The position numbers and the translations under genes were made by a program. Of a DNA stretch of 55,041 nt, positions 1 to 8,559 are shown in pieces; positions within the stretch are counted from its first letter, which is position 1; each line of letters starts with the position of its first letter. Location of the stretch: assembly GCA_030833315.1 (NCBI GenBank), contig JAURHM010000015.1, forward strand, positions 1 through 55,041, written 5' to 3'. Origin of the DNA: Burkholderiales bacterium. GTDB taxonomy: Bacteria; Pseudomonadota; Gammaproteobacteria; Burkholderiales; SG8-41. Below the pieces are notes generated by a model. It worked only from the letters and a program-made list of their open reading frames with translations, did no database searches and was not told the DNA's origin.

Positions 1-285
1 AATGCGTTTGCGGGGCGGGTGGCGGCAAGCCTGCTGCGCGCGGTGGGCTTGCCGGAGTTGATCACGGATGATCTGGGCGCTTACGAGGCGCAGGCGCTGA
101 GGCTGGCGACGACACCGGGAGCACTGGAGGCCTTGAAGGCGAGGCTCAAACAGAACCGGCTGACACACCCGCTGTTCGACATCGACCGCTACCGGCGCCA
201 TCTTGAATCGGCTTACATCACCATGGTTGAGCAGCAACGTCAGGGCAAACAACCGCAGGCCTTCTTCGTGCAGGCGCTTTCCTGA
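1..285 (+). CDS. C-terminal end of SPINDLY-type O-linked N-acetylglucosaminyltransferase (partial)
   Basis: The frame is open from the first base of the window and ends at a TGA, giving 94 residues of a truncated protein. The segment SLLRAVGLPELI followed by LGAYEAQALRLA matches the C-terminal end of the bacterial OGT/SPINDLY catalytic domain (glycosyltransferase family 41), which in full-length proteins follows TPR repeats and moves GlcNAc from UDP-GlcNAc to proteins. The TPR repeats and most of the catalytic domain lie outside the window. It converges on a second glycosyltransferase-like gene with 11 bp between the stops, which suggests a glycosylation locus to the left. Substrate unknown. 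The family call is fairly secure from the conserved tail; specificity cannot be inferred. Confidence 0.8.
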   Translation, partial: NAFAGRVAASLLRAVGLPELITDDLGAYEAQALRLATTPGALEALKARLKQNRLTHPLFDIDRYRRHLESAYITMVEQQRQGKQPQAFFVQALS

Positions 286-296
286 AGCCGCAGGAT

Positions 297-1799
297 TCAG
301 CGGGTCGCGTCCCCGCCCGGTGCGAATCCGCTGCTGTGCGCACAAGCGAGCATTCTTTCCTCGGGCGTGGTTTTTCTTTTGGTCAGCACGACGCGCATGG
401 ATTCAATGGCTCTGGGCGTGCGCAGGATTTCGTCCTGCGGCCGGTTACCGGCAACCAGGGTTTTGCCGAAATCCGACAGATTCATTGAGGTCTCGCTACA
501 CTCAAACCGGTAATCCAGCCAGCCGAGTTGCCAGAACCACTGGGTGTATTGCAGCCAGGAGTTTTCGTTAAAGGCTCTGACATGCGTCGGATCCTGCCAG
601 GCGCCCAGCGACAGTTCGTGCGGTACGACGATCGTGAATATTCCGCCTTCCCGCAGCAATCTCAGGCAGTTATCCATCAACCGTGGCAACTGTTGAATGG
701 TGGTCAGGGTATCGACTGCAACGATTTCGTCGAGCTGATTTTCCGCGAGGGTCACCGGCCCCCAAGGCGGGGATGGAAGGGAAACCGGAAGTTGCAGCGG
801 CAGCGAAAGATCAAGGTGCGCGTCGGGCTTGGCGCTCGGTTCAATGCCGACGTTCAGATAGCCCTGCAGGTATTGCCTGCCCAGAAGGTTGAGTCGTGTT
901 GGATTACGGCTTGCCGCGGCAGCTTCCTTGCCGATGACGGTTTGCAGGGTTTTTTCCAGAATGCCTGCAAAGTCCGCGTTGCTGCCCGAGGCATAAAACC
1001 GGGCCAGCCGGATTTCGCTGTCGCGCCGGAACGTTTCACTAGAGGACAGCAGTTCGGCGACAAAGTCTTCAAAGGGCCTCGACCCCGGCGTGAACAGTAC
1101 ATCCTTGTACAGTGAAGGAGCGGATGTTTCCGGATAGTTCTCGGAAATGACCGGCATGCCGTTTGACAGCGCATAGAAGGCGCGGATCTGCTGGAAAATC
1201 TGCGACTCGTAAAAGTGGAGATTCAGGACCGCGCGGGCTTTCCTGAGCAGAGCGTCCCGTTCTTCGCCGTAAAGCCCGAAGACGGTGAGGATCTTCAAGC
1301 CTTTTTTGCGAAGCTTCTCGATGAGCAGCTTTCTCCGTTCATTCATCGAACCGTAAAAGATCAGATCGTATTCCGCCTGTTGCGCCGGTTGGATTCTCCG
1401 CAGTTTTTCGACATGCCAGAAATCAACCAGAGCGGTGTTCTGGTGGCCGATCATGTTCAGATTGACTGCGGAATAATCCCAGACAAAGTGGCGGTCCAGG
1501 CAGGTCTTGTACTGGGAACTGATCCACACGCTCTTTTCGGGAATCTGTTCGGTATTGAAAATCACCGTGTTTGGCGGATATTCCGGGGCGTCCTTGGCGT
1601 TGATATGCGCGCCGAAAACGATATTCAAGCCGTGCCGGTAGAAGCGGTTTTTGCTCAGCGTCGCCTGATAGCCTGCGAGCCGTGCTTTTTCGACGACATA
1701 TTCAGCGGCCTCGAGCAATGCCATCGCATGGATGTAACCCGGCGGCTGTAACAGGCAGACATTGATGACCGGTTTGCCTGTGTTGTCTTGCGCACTCAT
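297..1799 (-). CDS. Two-domain glycosyltransferase / methyltransferase-like protein
   Basis: About 500 residues. The N-terminal two thirds look like a glycosyltransferase with a C-terminal family-1-like part: FYGSMNERRKLLIEKL, then VFGLYGEERDALLRKA, a HFYESQIFQQIR stretch and a nucleotide-sugar-site-like region around GMPVISENYPE. The last ~170 residues resemble a SAM-dependent methyltransferase fold of the kind that begins LNLGSG..YLNVDI (here LLGRQYLQGYLNVGIEP) and contains LRLLREGGIFTIVVP, but the usual glycine-rich SAM motif is poorly conserved, so activity is doubtful. The ATG start at 1799 is preferred because conserved sequence begins just after it; the open frame extends to 1901. The start overlaps, as ATGA, the stop of a 14-codon mini-ORF lying in frame with the soxB remnant. 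Likely modifies a surface glycan or protein; inference from the adjacent OGT only. Confidence 0.65.
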   Translation of the reverse strand: MSAQDNTGKPVINVCLLQPPGYIHAMALLEAAEYVVEKARLAGYQATLSKNRFYRHGLNIVFGAHINAKDAPEYPPNTVIFNTEQIPEKSVWISSQYKTCLDRHFVWDYSAVNLNMIGHQNTALVDFWHVEKLRRIQPAQQAEYDLIFYGSMNERRKLLIEKLRKKGLKILTVFGLYGEERDALLRKARAVLNLHFYESQIFQQIRAFYALSNGMPVISENYPETSAPSLYKDVLFTPGSRPFEDFVAELLSSSETFRRDSEIRLARFYASGSNADFAGILEKTLQTVIGKEAAAASRNPTRLNLLGRQYLQGYLNVGIEPSAKPDAHLDLSLPLQLPVSLPSPPWGPVTLAENQLDEIVAVDTLTTIQQLPRLMDNCLRLLREGGIFTIVVPHELSLGAWQDPTHVRAFNENSWLQYTQWFWQLGWLDYRFECSETSMNLSDFGKTLVAGNRPQDEILRTPRAIESMRVVLTKRKTTPEERMLACAHSSGFAPGGDATR

Positions 1800-1891
1800 T
1801 GCTTGGCGATCATGATCGGTTGATTTTTGATGATATTCATTCTGCCAGATTCCCGGAAACGCCTTCGTTCCCCGTATGCAGGATGACGGGT

Positions 1892-2080
1892 CACTTGGCA
1901 ATATCTGGGTTGCCTGCGGTTCCGGTCAACTTCGGGCGGTTCAGTACCGGCGCGCGCTTTGCCCAGATCGTAAAGAGAGCCTGCTTGCGCCGCGGTATAG
2001 GCGCAGTTGGCAGCCATTGGCATGCCCGGGGCGGCTGCGACGTCCAGCAGTTGCAGAAACTCCTGGCGGGACAGGTTCAT
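1892..2080 (-). pseudogene. soxB: soxB remnant: both ends kept, middle deleted
   Basis: The ATG at 2080 begins MNLSRQEFLQLLDVAAA and continues to SLYDL, the typical Tat-type N-terminus of SoxB (thiosulfohydrolase of the periplasmic Sox system), but the next expected residues, the metal-binding region, are absent. In the next reading frame, over about 1892-1960, the translation reads APVLNRPKLTGTAGNPDIAK and stops, which resembles the C-terminal tail of SoxB. SoxB is normally about 560-570 residues, so roughly 500 codons appear to be missing between positions near 1955-1970, and the join is out of frame. The first frame runs on without homology to 1796. I read this as a deletion scar. The N-terminal match is good; the C-terminal match is from memory of the family. 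Confidence 0.7.
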
Positions 2081-2146
2081 TGCGGCGGGCCCTGAAAAAA
2101 GAAGGCCTGTATCACCAAGCCTTGCGTCAATGCGTTTGCGCCGCAC

Positions 2147-2557
2147 TTATTTGTTTATCGGCGACTTCGGATCGATCAGATACGCCACCATGTGTGCGAC
2201 CTGCTCCGGCGTGAGATGTCCGGTGGCGCCCAGGCGCGTCATGCAGGTCAGCAGCCGGCTTTCGAGATCTTCCACACGATCGGTATCGGCAAAGTAGCGC
2301 GGCAGGCGTGCAGCGGCGCCTTCCAGCTTGCCGGTGCCCATGCCGAAATCGCATTGCTCCAGCGAAACTTTTTTGGGACCGCGCTTTTCGTAAAACAGCG
2401 CCTGGCCCTGGTCGATCCATAACTCCCCGGGATTGTCATCGACCAGCATTTTCCGTCCGACGGCAAGCGGATCACCGCTTTGCGCGGAAACGGGCGAGAC
2501 GGGGACGAGGTGCAATATGGCCGCTGCGGCCGCACAAATTCCAAGCCGGATTTTCAT
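2147..2557 (-). pseudogene. In-frame soxA'-'soxX deletion fusion
   Basis: The 136-residue open frame starts with a signal peptide ending near VSAQS. Residues ~29-108 match the N-terminal half of Sox[57 protein letters not shown]. SoxA (about 270-290 residues) should then continue into the haem domain, but no CxxCH motif occurs anywhere here. Instead the last ~27 residues, [20 protein letters not shown] then PKSPINK, look like the C-terminus of the partner cytochrome SoxX. The order soxY-soxZ-soxA-soxX-soxB is common in betaproteobacteria, so a deletion from mid-soxA to late soxX, joined near 2228-2240, explains the frame. Without haem sites it cannot act as the SoxXA cytochrome. A natural single-domain SoxA variant is the less likely alternative. 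Confidence 0.7.
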
Positions 2558-2592
2558 GGTCCCTTCCTTGTTCCTGGGGTGAACGGAGGCGC

Positions 2593-2910
2593 TCAGGAGC
2601 CGGCCATCACGGCAACTTCATCGGTGCGTTTGTCGTCTTTGTTGTCGATCCAGGTCACGGCGATTTTGTCACCGACCTTGGCGCCCTTGACTCGCAAGCC
2701 GAGGAAAGGGTCGCGCGAGATTGCCTGACTCCACTGGGCATCGAGCACGGTGCGGCCATTGTGCTGAATAATGACGCTTTGAATGAAGTGCAGCGGCACC
2801 ACGCTGGTGCCCGTTTTCCGGGTTCCGGTTTCCATCGGGTGGCGCATCAGAATGCGAACGTCTGCGATATCTCCCTGCAGCGTCGCGCGGATTTTCATCG
2901 GGTCAGCCAT
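2593..2910 (-). CDS. soxZ: SoxZ, sulfur carrier complex subunit
   Basis: 105 residues, the full family length. It starts [14 protein letters not shown] and contains [15 protein letters not shown], the characteristic SoxZ segment, followed by an all-beta fold. In the periplasm SoxZ pairs with SoxY, which carries the sulfur intermediate on a C-terminal cysteine during thiosulfate oxidation. It follows soxY by 35 bp on the same strand. It looks intact although the downstream soxA, soxX and soxB are reduced to scars. SoxYZ may still serve another sulfur process, or may not yet have decayed. Confidence 0.92.
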   Translation of the reverse strand: MADPMKIRATLQGDIADVRILMRHPMETGTRKTGTSVVPLHFIQSVIIQHNGRTVLDAQWSQAISRDPFLGLRVKGAKVGDKIAVTWIDNKDDKRTDEVAVMAGS

Positions 2911-2945
2911 GTTTTCCTTTACTGGGATTCAAGCCGGAAGGGCGG

Positions 2946-3413
2946 TCAGCCGCAGCCGCCGACGGTTACTTTGACTTCTTTACTGGCCGTGTAGAACTTG
3001 CCGTCGGCTTTGACAATGGCGCGCACATCGGAGGTCTGTCCCATCTTCAGTCGCGTCGAGACGTAACTGTCGGCGCCGGGCAGGATGTCGAAACTGGCGG
3101 CCAGGGGGAAGGGATTTTTCTCGGCGACGATCGCGATGATTTGGGTATTCGGGATGCGGCTGGTCACTGCAACCGGAACAATGGCACCGTTCTCGGCAAT
3201 GTCGGGTGCGGTGATCGTGATGTCCTTGCTGTCGATCAGATTGCTTGCTCCCAGTCCTTTGAGGGTTTCTGCGACGGATTTGGCTTCGAAAGCAGTTTTA
3301 TTCCATGGGGCAGCCCAGGCAATACCGGCTTTGAGCAGTCCGGTTGCAGCCGCAATAAAAACTGCGCCAGCACTGCCTGCAAAATGCAGAAATGAGCGGC
3401 GGGGGTATTTCAT
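2946..3413 (-). CDS. soxY: SoxY, sulfur carrier protein (Tat-exported)
   Basis: 155 residues from the ATG at 3413, chosen because an AGGAGA ribosome binding site precedes it; the open frame extends upstream to 3461. A twin-arginine signal (PRRSFLHFAGSAG) leads to an AWA-type cleavage site. The mature part has the SoxY pattern ITAPDIAENGAIVPV and ends VTVGGCG, the flexible arm whose cysteine covalently carries sulfur intermediates; many homologues end GGCGG, so one glycine may be missing. First gene of the leftward sox remnant. Intact by length and motif, which contrasts with its broken downstream partners. Confidence 0.92.
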   Translation of the reverse strand: MKYPRRSFLHFAGSAGAVFIAAATGLLKAGIAWAAPWNKTAFEAKSVAETLKGLGASNLIDSKDITITAPDIAENGAIVPVAVTSRIPNTQIIAIVAEKNPFPLAASFDILPGADSYVSTRLKMGQTSDVRAIVKADGKFYTASKEVKVTVGGCG

Positions 3414-3551
3414 GGCGATTTCTCCTGTTGAATCTTGGCGGCGCCGTGTCCGGGGCATCACCGGGGGAGTGGCGAAAATAAGGCGCGATGCTAGTCAACA
3501 GCGCTGCTCTTTTCTACCCGAAGGGGCTCCCCCGCAGTCTAAATCCGGTGT

Positions 3552-4049
3552 TTACGCTTTGGCCAGCCAGACGCCTGATTTGCCGCCGCGTTTCTCCTTG
3601 AGTCCCAGCGATTCGATGCGCATGCCGCGATCCACAGCCTTGCACATGTCATAAATGGTCAGCAAGGCGACGCTTGCAGCTGTCAGGGCTTCCATCTCCA
3701 CACCGGTTCTGCCAAGCGTTTCGGCAGTGGCGATGCAGGTGACCGCATGGGCCTTGCGCGAGATGGTGAATTCAATTTCAACCTTGGTCAGTGCCAGCGG
3801 GTGGCATAACGGAATCAGTGTCGCGGTCTGCTTGGAGGCCTGAATGCCGGCGATCCGCGCGATACCCAGCACATCGCCTTTTTTTGCCGCGCCCGAAACG
3901 ATCAGGCGCAGCGTTGCCGGCTGCATGACGATGCGTCCGCTGGCACGTGCGAGACGTTGGGTCTCGGCTTTGCCGGCGACATCCACCATCCATGCCTGCC
4001 CCTGGCTGTCGAAATGGGTTAATTTCCGTGAAACAGATTGTTTTTTCAT
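3552..4049 (-). CDS. moaC: Cyclic pyranopterin monophosphate synthase MoaC
   Basis: 165 residues. MoaC converts the MoaA product into cyclic pyranopterin monophosphate in molybdenum cofactor synthesis in the cytoplasm. The family signatures are all present: [12 protein letters not shown] at the N-terminus, [49 protein letters not shown] and the C-terminal [14 protein letters not shown]. The start at 4049 has a clear GAGGAG site 6 bp upstream; the frame is open to 4181 but the added residues lack homology. It is divergent from the M48 peptidase gene with only 35 bp between the starts, so their promoters must overlap. No other molybdenum cofactor gene is in the window. Confidence 0.96.
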   Translation of the reverse strand: MKKQSVSRKLTHFDSQGQAWMVDVAGKAETQRLARASGRIVMQPATLRLIVSGAAKKGDVLGIARIAGIQASKQTATLIPLCHPLALTKVEIEFTISRKAHAVTCIATAETLGRTGVEMEALTAASVALLTIYDMCKAVDRGMRIESLGLKEKRGGKSGVWLAKA

Positions 4050-4084
4050 TGGGAACTCCTCGAAGGCGGATTTATCATAGCACC

Positions 4085-5506
4085 ATGAACACGCGGTTAT
4101 TCCTGTTGCTGGCCCTGTTGTGCGTGCCGCGAGTGCTGGCGCAAGCCCTGCCCGAGCTCGGCGATGTATCGGGCTCAGCAATCTCGCCGGCCGATGAACG
4201 CAAGCTCGGTGAAAGCATCATGCGCGAGATTCGCCGTGATCCGGCCTATCTGGACGATGCCGAAGTCGCGGAATATGCCAACAGTCTCGGCGCACGGCTG
4301 ACGGCGCGCAGCGATTCGGCAAGGCAGGAATTCGAGTTTTTTGTTGTTCGCGACGGTCAGATCAATGCGTTTGCCCTGCCCGGGGGATTCATCGGCATTC
4401 ATACCGGGCTGCTGCTGGCCGCCCAGAGCGAGTCCGAAGTCGCCGGCGTTGTTGCGCACGAGATCGCACACGTGACCCAGCGCCATATCGCCCGCATGAT
4501 CAGCCAGCAGGGGCAGAGCCAGTTGATGTCGCTGGCTTCCATGGCCATCGCCTTGCTGGCTTCACGTTCCAATTCGCAGGTTGCCGAGGCGGCCATCGCG
4601 TTCGGCCAGGCGGGCGTCGTGCAGAACCAGCTAAATTTCACGCGGGACAATGAGCGTGAGGCGGACCGGGTCGGGGTGCAATTATTGGATAGCGCGGGTT
4701 TTGATCCGCGGGGCATGGCCTCGTTTTTCGAGCGCCTGCAGCGGGCAACGCGGGTTTACGAGGGCGGTGCACCGGCTTATCTGCGTACGCACCCGCTGAC
4801 TTTCGAGCGGATCGGCGACATTCAGGGGCGTGTCGAGCAGATGCCTTATCGCCAGGTGCCGGACAGCCTCGAGTTTCAGCTGATTCGCGCCAAGCTGCGC
4901 GCCGAGAACGATACGCCGCGGGAAGCCATCGTTTTTTTCGAGGCCAGCCTCGGTGAGCGCAAATTTCTGTCCGAGACTGCTTCGCGCTATGGTCTGGTGG
5001 CGAGCCTGATTCGTGCCCGTGATTACGAACGTGCAAAGCGCGAACTTGCCCCCTTGCGCAAAACGGCAAACCCGATCATCGAAAATCTGGCGTGTCGTAT
5101 CCCGGATGCTGCCGGCGATGCCGCCCAGGCGTTGGCCTGTTACGAAGCGGCAAGACGTTTGTATCCTGCGCCCCGCGCGCTGTTCTACGGTCAGATTGAG
5201 CAACTGTTGCGTTTGCGGCGTCCGGCGGAGGCGCTGAAATTGATCGATGCACGCCTGCAATCTCAGCCTGACGAATCACGCTTGTACCGGTTGCAGGCGC
5301 AAGCCTATGCCGCACAGGGCAATACGCTGTCCCAGCATCGTGCGCAGGGCGAGGCCTATGCCCGCGCCGGGCAGATCGGTGCGGCCCTTGAACAGTTCCA
5401 GATCGCGCTGAAAAGCGGCCAGGGTGATTTTTACCAGCTTTCGGCGATCGAGGCACGCATCCGCGAGTTGCGGCGCACCCTGATCGAGCAGGAGCGCAAG
5501 CGCTGA
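4085..5506 (+). CDS. BepA-like M48 family metalloprotease with TPR region
   Basis: 473 residues from the ATG at 4085, the first start giving a signal peptide ([15 protein letters not shown], cleaved near VLAQA). The zinc site [13 protein letters not shown] is followed by a downstream ligand region [14 protein letters not shown], both typical of M48 peptidases. The second half contains TPR-like helices ([37 protein letters not shown]). This is the architecture of BepA/YfgC, a periplasmic protease and chaperone that helps outer-membrane protein and LptD assembly. An upstream in-frame start at 3947 lies inside moaC and is rejected. The gene stands alone, divergent from moaC. Confidence 0.9.
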   Translation: MNTRLFLLLALLCVPRVLAQALPELGDVSGSAISPADERKLGESIMREIRRDPAYLDDAEVAEYANSLGARLTARSDSARQEFEFFVVRDGQINAFALPGGFIGIHTGLLLAAQSESEVAGVVAHEIAHVTQRHIARMISQQGQSQLMSLASMAIALLASRSNSQVAEAAIAFGQAGVVQNQLNFTRDNEREADRVGVQLLDSAGFDPRGMASFFERLQRATRVYEGGAPAYLRTHPLTFERIGDIQGRVEQMPYRQVPDSLEFQLIRAKLRAENDTPREAIVFFEASLGERKFLSETASRYGLVASLIRARDYERAKRELAPLRKTANPIIENLACRIPDAAGDAAQALACYEAARRLYPAPRALFYGQIEQLLRLRRPAEALKLIDARLQSQPDESRLYRLQAQAYAAQGNTLSQHRAQGEAYARAGQIGAALEQFQIALKSGQGDFYQLSAIEARIRELRRTLIEQERKR

Positions 5507-5535
5507 GGTTTCAGCAATAGCGCTTTTTTGAGCCT

Positions 5536-6219
5536 GTGCCGCCGAGCCGTTTCCGCTCGGTAGTGCCAGTGAGCGTGGATGGCATCGTGTTGCGCATACT
5601 CTGCAAAAATACCGCTGAGTGTTATCAGACTTGGGGCAATCTCGCTGGTTATCTTGTCGAGGCGCTGTGTGGGTTGCGAGTCCAGGTGCAGTATGCGATG
5701 CCCGAGGCCGAGAAGTTAGATACTGTGCACCGGCTGGATTTTTTCCGTGCCTTCAGTGATGTCGAACTCTGGGAGGTGCTCCTTCTGGCAAAGTGGCAGC
5801 GCCTGGCGGCTGCCAAGACATTGATCCAGGAAGCCGACATCGGCTCTTCATTTTTCATTCTCGCCAAGGGTGGGGTCGAGGTGCGCAAGCAAAAAAACTA
5901 CTCGGCGTACTTAAACCGGCGGGCATGTTTCGGCGAGATGGCTTATCTCGGTAAACACAAGTTCCAGCGTTCCGCCAGCGTGCTTGCGCGCAGCGATGTG
6001 GTGGTCATCGGGATTCGAGCCTAAACCCTGCCCCGCGCGTCGGAGCTTTGCCGTCATCATTTCAACGGCGCGTTTCTCGAACTGCCGGTGCACCGGCAGT
6101 CGGCCGCCAATCTGCGCCTGTCCAGGCTGTTGGACGACAGCAAAGTCAGCGTGTTCTGGCCTTTCGCATGCCTAAAATCGGCTCCCGCGGCCGGGTGGCT
6201 GGTCATGGTGTTGCCTTGA
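5536..6219 (+). pseudogene. Broken cyclic-nucleotide-binding domain protein (remnant of a kinase-cNMP type gene)
   Basis: The first 162 codons contain a cNMP-binding region: EKLDTVHRLDFFRAFSDVEL, WQRLAAAKTLIQEADIGSSF, ILAKGGVEVRKQ and CFGEMAYLGKHKFQRSASV. A TAA at 6022-6024 interrupts the frame, but the same frame then continues with the conserved tail of this family, RASELCRHHFNGAFLE and SAANLRLSRLLDDSKVSVF, and stops at 6217-6219. Homologues I recall carry an N-terminal Ser/Thr protein kinase domain before this region; none is present, and only 29 bp separate the frame from the upstream gene. Truncation at the front plus an internal stop makes this a pseudogene. The possible GTG at 5536 is only where the open frame begins. 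Confidence 0.75.
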
Positions 6220-6288
6220 GGTGCAAGGGCATAGGCCTTATATTCGCGGTTGAATTTGTTTCCATTCCGATAAAAGCGAGGTTCACAG

Positions 6289-6516
6289 ATGCAGTTCGAC
6301 AAGGAACTTGATGCGCGCGGCCTGAACTGCCCGCTGCCCATACTGCGTACCAAAAAAGCGTTAACCGACATGACGACCGGACAGGTGCTGAAGATCATGG
6401 CGACAGATCCGGGATCGGTGAAGGACTTCCAGGCGTTTGCCCGGCAGACCGGCAACGATCTGCTGGCTTCCGAGACGGCGGAAAAAGAGTTCACGTTTTT
6501 CATGAAAAAGAAGTAA
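6289..6516 (+). CDS. TusA/SirA-family sulfur carrier protein
   Basis: 75 residues, full family length. It has the diagnostic DARGLNCPLPILRTKKAL, where the cysteine of CPLP is the persulfide-carrying residue. TusA-type proteins pass sulfur in the cytoplasm for tRNA thiolation, molybdenum cofactor work or oxidation of reduced sulfur. It stands between a pseudogene and a FecR-domain gene, so its context does not choose among these roles. The sox remnant a few kilobases away and moaC both make a sulfur-transfer role reasonable, but that is inference. Confidence 0.9.
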   Translation: MQFDKELDARGLNCPLPILRTKKALTDMTTGQVLKIMATDPGSVKDFQAFARQTGNDLLASETAEKEFTFFMKKK

Positions 6517-6573
6517 GTTCAGCCCGTGATGAACAACAACACTGCACATGTTCATAAAACGGGAAGCTGATCA

Positions 6574-7248
6574 ATGAGTAAGTCCGGAGAGAAGGCGGGG
6601 CGTCGGCGGTGGTTGCGGGCAGCCGCCTCAGCGGCAATGGCGGCTGCAGGCATGCTCAAACTGCGCGCCGCACTCGCTGCAGGCACACTGCCGCCGGGCA
6701 TCGCGCAGATCAAGGGCGACGTGCGCATCAACGGCAAGCCGGCCGAGCGCGGTCAGCGTGTCAACCCTGGCGATGTCATTATTACCGGCAAAGGCGCCGA
6801 ACTGGTGTTTGTCGCCGAAAAAGACGCGTTTCTGGTTCGGGGCAACAGTCGCGTCGAATATGGTGCACTTCCCGTCAAAGGCGTTGTCAATACATTGCGC
6901 GTGTTGACCGGCGCACTGCTATCGGTATTCGAGTCGGGACGGCGCAATGAAATCCAGACGGTCACTGCGACCATCGGCATTCGCGGCACGGGCATTTATG
7001 TCGAAGCCGAAGTACGCCGCACTTATGCCTGCACCTGTTACGGCGAAGCGGTACTGACGCCTGTGGATGAACCGCAATCAGCGGAGACCGTGCGCACCAA
7101 ACAGCATGATCAGCCGCGCTTCATATACGGCAAGGGCATGCCGCGCATGCTGGAGGCCGCGCCGGTGGTCAATCACACGGATCTGGAGTTGCAGATGCTG
7201 GAGGCACTTGTCGGTCGCAAGCCGCCGTTTGCCCCCCGGCTTTACTAG
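6574..7248 (+). CDS. Exported FecR-domain protein
   Basis: 224 residues. The N-terminus contains twin arginines (GRRRWLRAAAS) and a hydrophobic stretch ending ALAAG, a likely Tat or Sec signal, so the protein is probably periplasmic or surface located. Residues ~45-140 form a FecR-like beta domain (NPGDVIITGKGAELVFV; LVRGNSRVEY; ATIGIRGTGIYVEA). A CTCYG motif near residue 152 is notable. Unlike FecR proper it has no cytoplasmic anti-sigma region and no neighbouring ECF sigma or TonB receptor, so a signalling role is not supported. Function unknown. Confidence 0.8.
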   Translation: MSKSGEKAGRRRWLRAAASAAMAAAGMLKLRAALAAGTLPPGIAQIKGDVRINGKPAERGQRVNPGDVIITGKGAELVFVAEKDAFLVRGNSRVEYGALPVKGVVNTLRVLTGALLSVFESGRRNEIQTVTATIGIRGTGIYVEAEVRRTYACTCYGEAVLTPVDEPQSAETVRTKQHDQPRFIYGKGMPRMLEAAPVVNHTDLELQMLEALVGRKPPFAPRLY

Positions 7249-7272
7249 CTTGCCGCCCCGGAAAATCTGTAG

Positions 7273-8529
7273 CTATTTGTTTTTATTGGATATTTCAAGG
7301 CGCTCGTAGATCGGGCGCAAATGCGCGCGCAATGCCGGCATGCGCCGCCACAGGATCAACGCGGCGACTGTGCAGATGAAACCGCCAATGGCCAATGCAG
7401 CCGGCGCGCCAAGCGCCGTCGCAATTGCGCCGCCAGCCAGGCTGCCCAGCGGATACATGCCGAGAAAAGCCATTGAGAACAGACCCATCACGCGGCCGCG
7501 CATGCGGTTATCGACAATAGTCTGAATCATCGTGCTCACCGACATACCGTTGACGACGATGCTGAAGCCGGTGACGGCGATGGCCAACAGCGACAGCGGC
7601 AGCCAGGGCGAAAACGCAAAAACAATCGCGCTTAATCCCGCGGACACCGAGGCGAAGGTCACCCAACGCGTCAGGCCGCGCACATCTTTGCGGGAGGCCA
7701 GCGCCAGCATGCCGATTACGCCGCCGGCACCTGCAGCGCCCATCAGGAAACCGAGCAGGCTGGCGCCGCCTTCAAACACTTCGGCCGCGAAAATCGGCAT
7801 CAGGGTCTGGTAGGGCGTGACCATGAAGCTGACTGTGGCGACCATCGGCAACAGCCAGCGCACGGGGATGAGTTCCCAGGCATAACGCACGCCTTCACGC
7901 AACTGCTGTAGCGGCGACAGGGTCGGCGGGGTAATCACCTGCGGCGTAATCGTCATCCAGATGACGGTGCCGACAATGATGATCTTGCTGACGGTATTGA
8001 TGACAAAGCAGAAGGCCTCGGTTGAAACGGTCAGCAGCGCGCCGGCGATCGCCGGGCCTATCATGCGACCGATGCTTTGCATCAAGGCGTTCATCGCGAT
8101 GGCACTGGGTAGGTCTTCGCGGGTCACCATCTCGGTGGTGAATGTGAGCCGGATCGGCGTATCGATGGCGTTGACGATGCCGGCGAGCAGCGCCATCAAC
8201 ACGACGTGCCAGACCGCAATCGTTCCGCTGTAGCTGAGCGCGGCCAATACCAGCGGCGGAACCGCTGACAGGGCTTGGGTAATCAGCAGCAAGCGGTGGC
8301 GGTCAAAGCGGTCCGCCCACAGCCCGCCGAACGGGGCCAGCACGAGGATGGCGATCTGTCCGGCGAATCCGGTGACACCCAGCAGCCAGGCGGATTCGGT
8401 CATCCGGTAGACCAGCCAGGCCATCGCAATCTGCTGCACCCAGTTGCCGATGATCGACAGGGTCTGACCGCAGAAAAACAGCTGGTAATTGCGGTGACGC
8501 AGCGCGCGCAGCGTGTGTTTGAAATCCAT
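7273..8529 (-). CDS. MFS transporter (EntS/MFS_3-like exporter)
   Basis: 418 residues with about 12 hydrophobic segments. It begins LRALRHRNYQLFFCGQTLSI, the usual opening of the MFS_3 group, and has the conserved loop GGLWADRFDRHRLL after helix 2 and an RMRGRVMGLFSMAF segment in the second half. Proteins of this group export siderophores or drugs through the inner membrane by proton antiport; the substrate cannot be told from sequence. It lies 30 bp downstream of valS on the same strand and may be cotranscribed with it. Confidence 0.88.
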   Translation of the reverse strand: MDFKHTLRALRHRNYQLFFCGQTLSIIGNWVQQIAMAWLVYRMTESAWLLGVTGFAGQIAILVLAPFGGLWADRFDRHRLLLITQALSAVPPLVLAALSYSGTIAVWHVVLMALLAGIVNAIDTPIRLTFTTEMVTREDLPSAIAMNALMQSIGRMIGPAIAGALLTVSTEAFCFVINTVSKIIIVGTVIWMTITPQVITPPTLSPLQQLREGVRYAWELIPVRWLLPMVATVSFMVTPYQTLMPIFAAEVFEGGASLLGFLMGAAGAGGVIGMLALASRKDVRGLTRWVTFASVSAGLSAIVFAFSPWLPLSLLAIAVTGFSIVVNGMSVSTMIQTIVDNRMRGRVMGLFSMAFLGMYPLGSLAGGAIATALGAPAALAIGGFICTVAALILWRRMPALRAHLRPIYERLEISNKNK

Positions 8530-8559
8530 GATGCCGCTGACGGCGAGCAGTCTGTGTGA

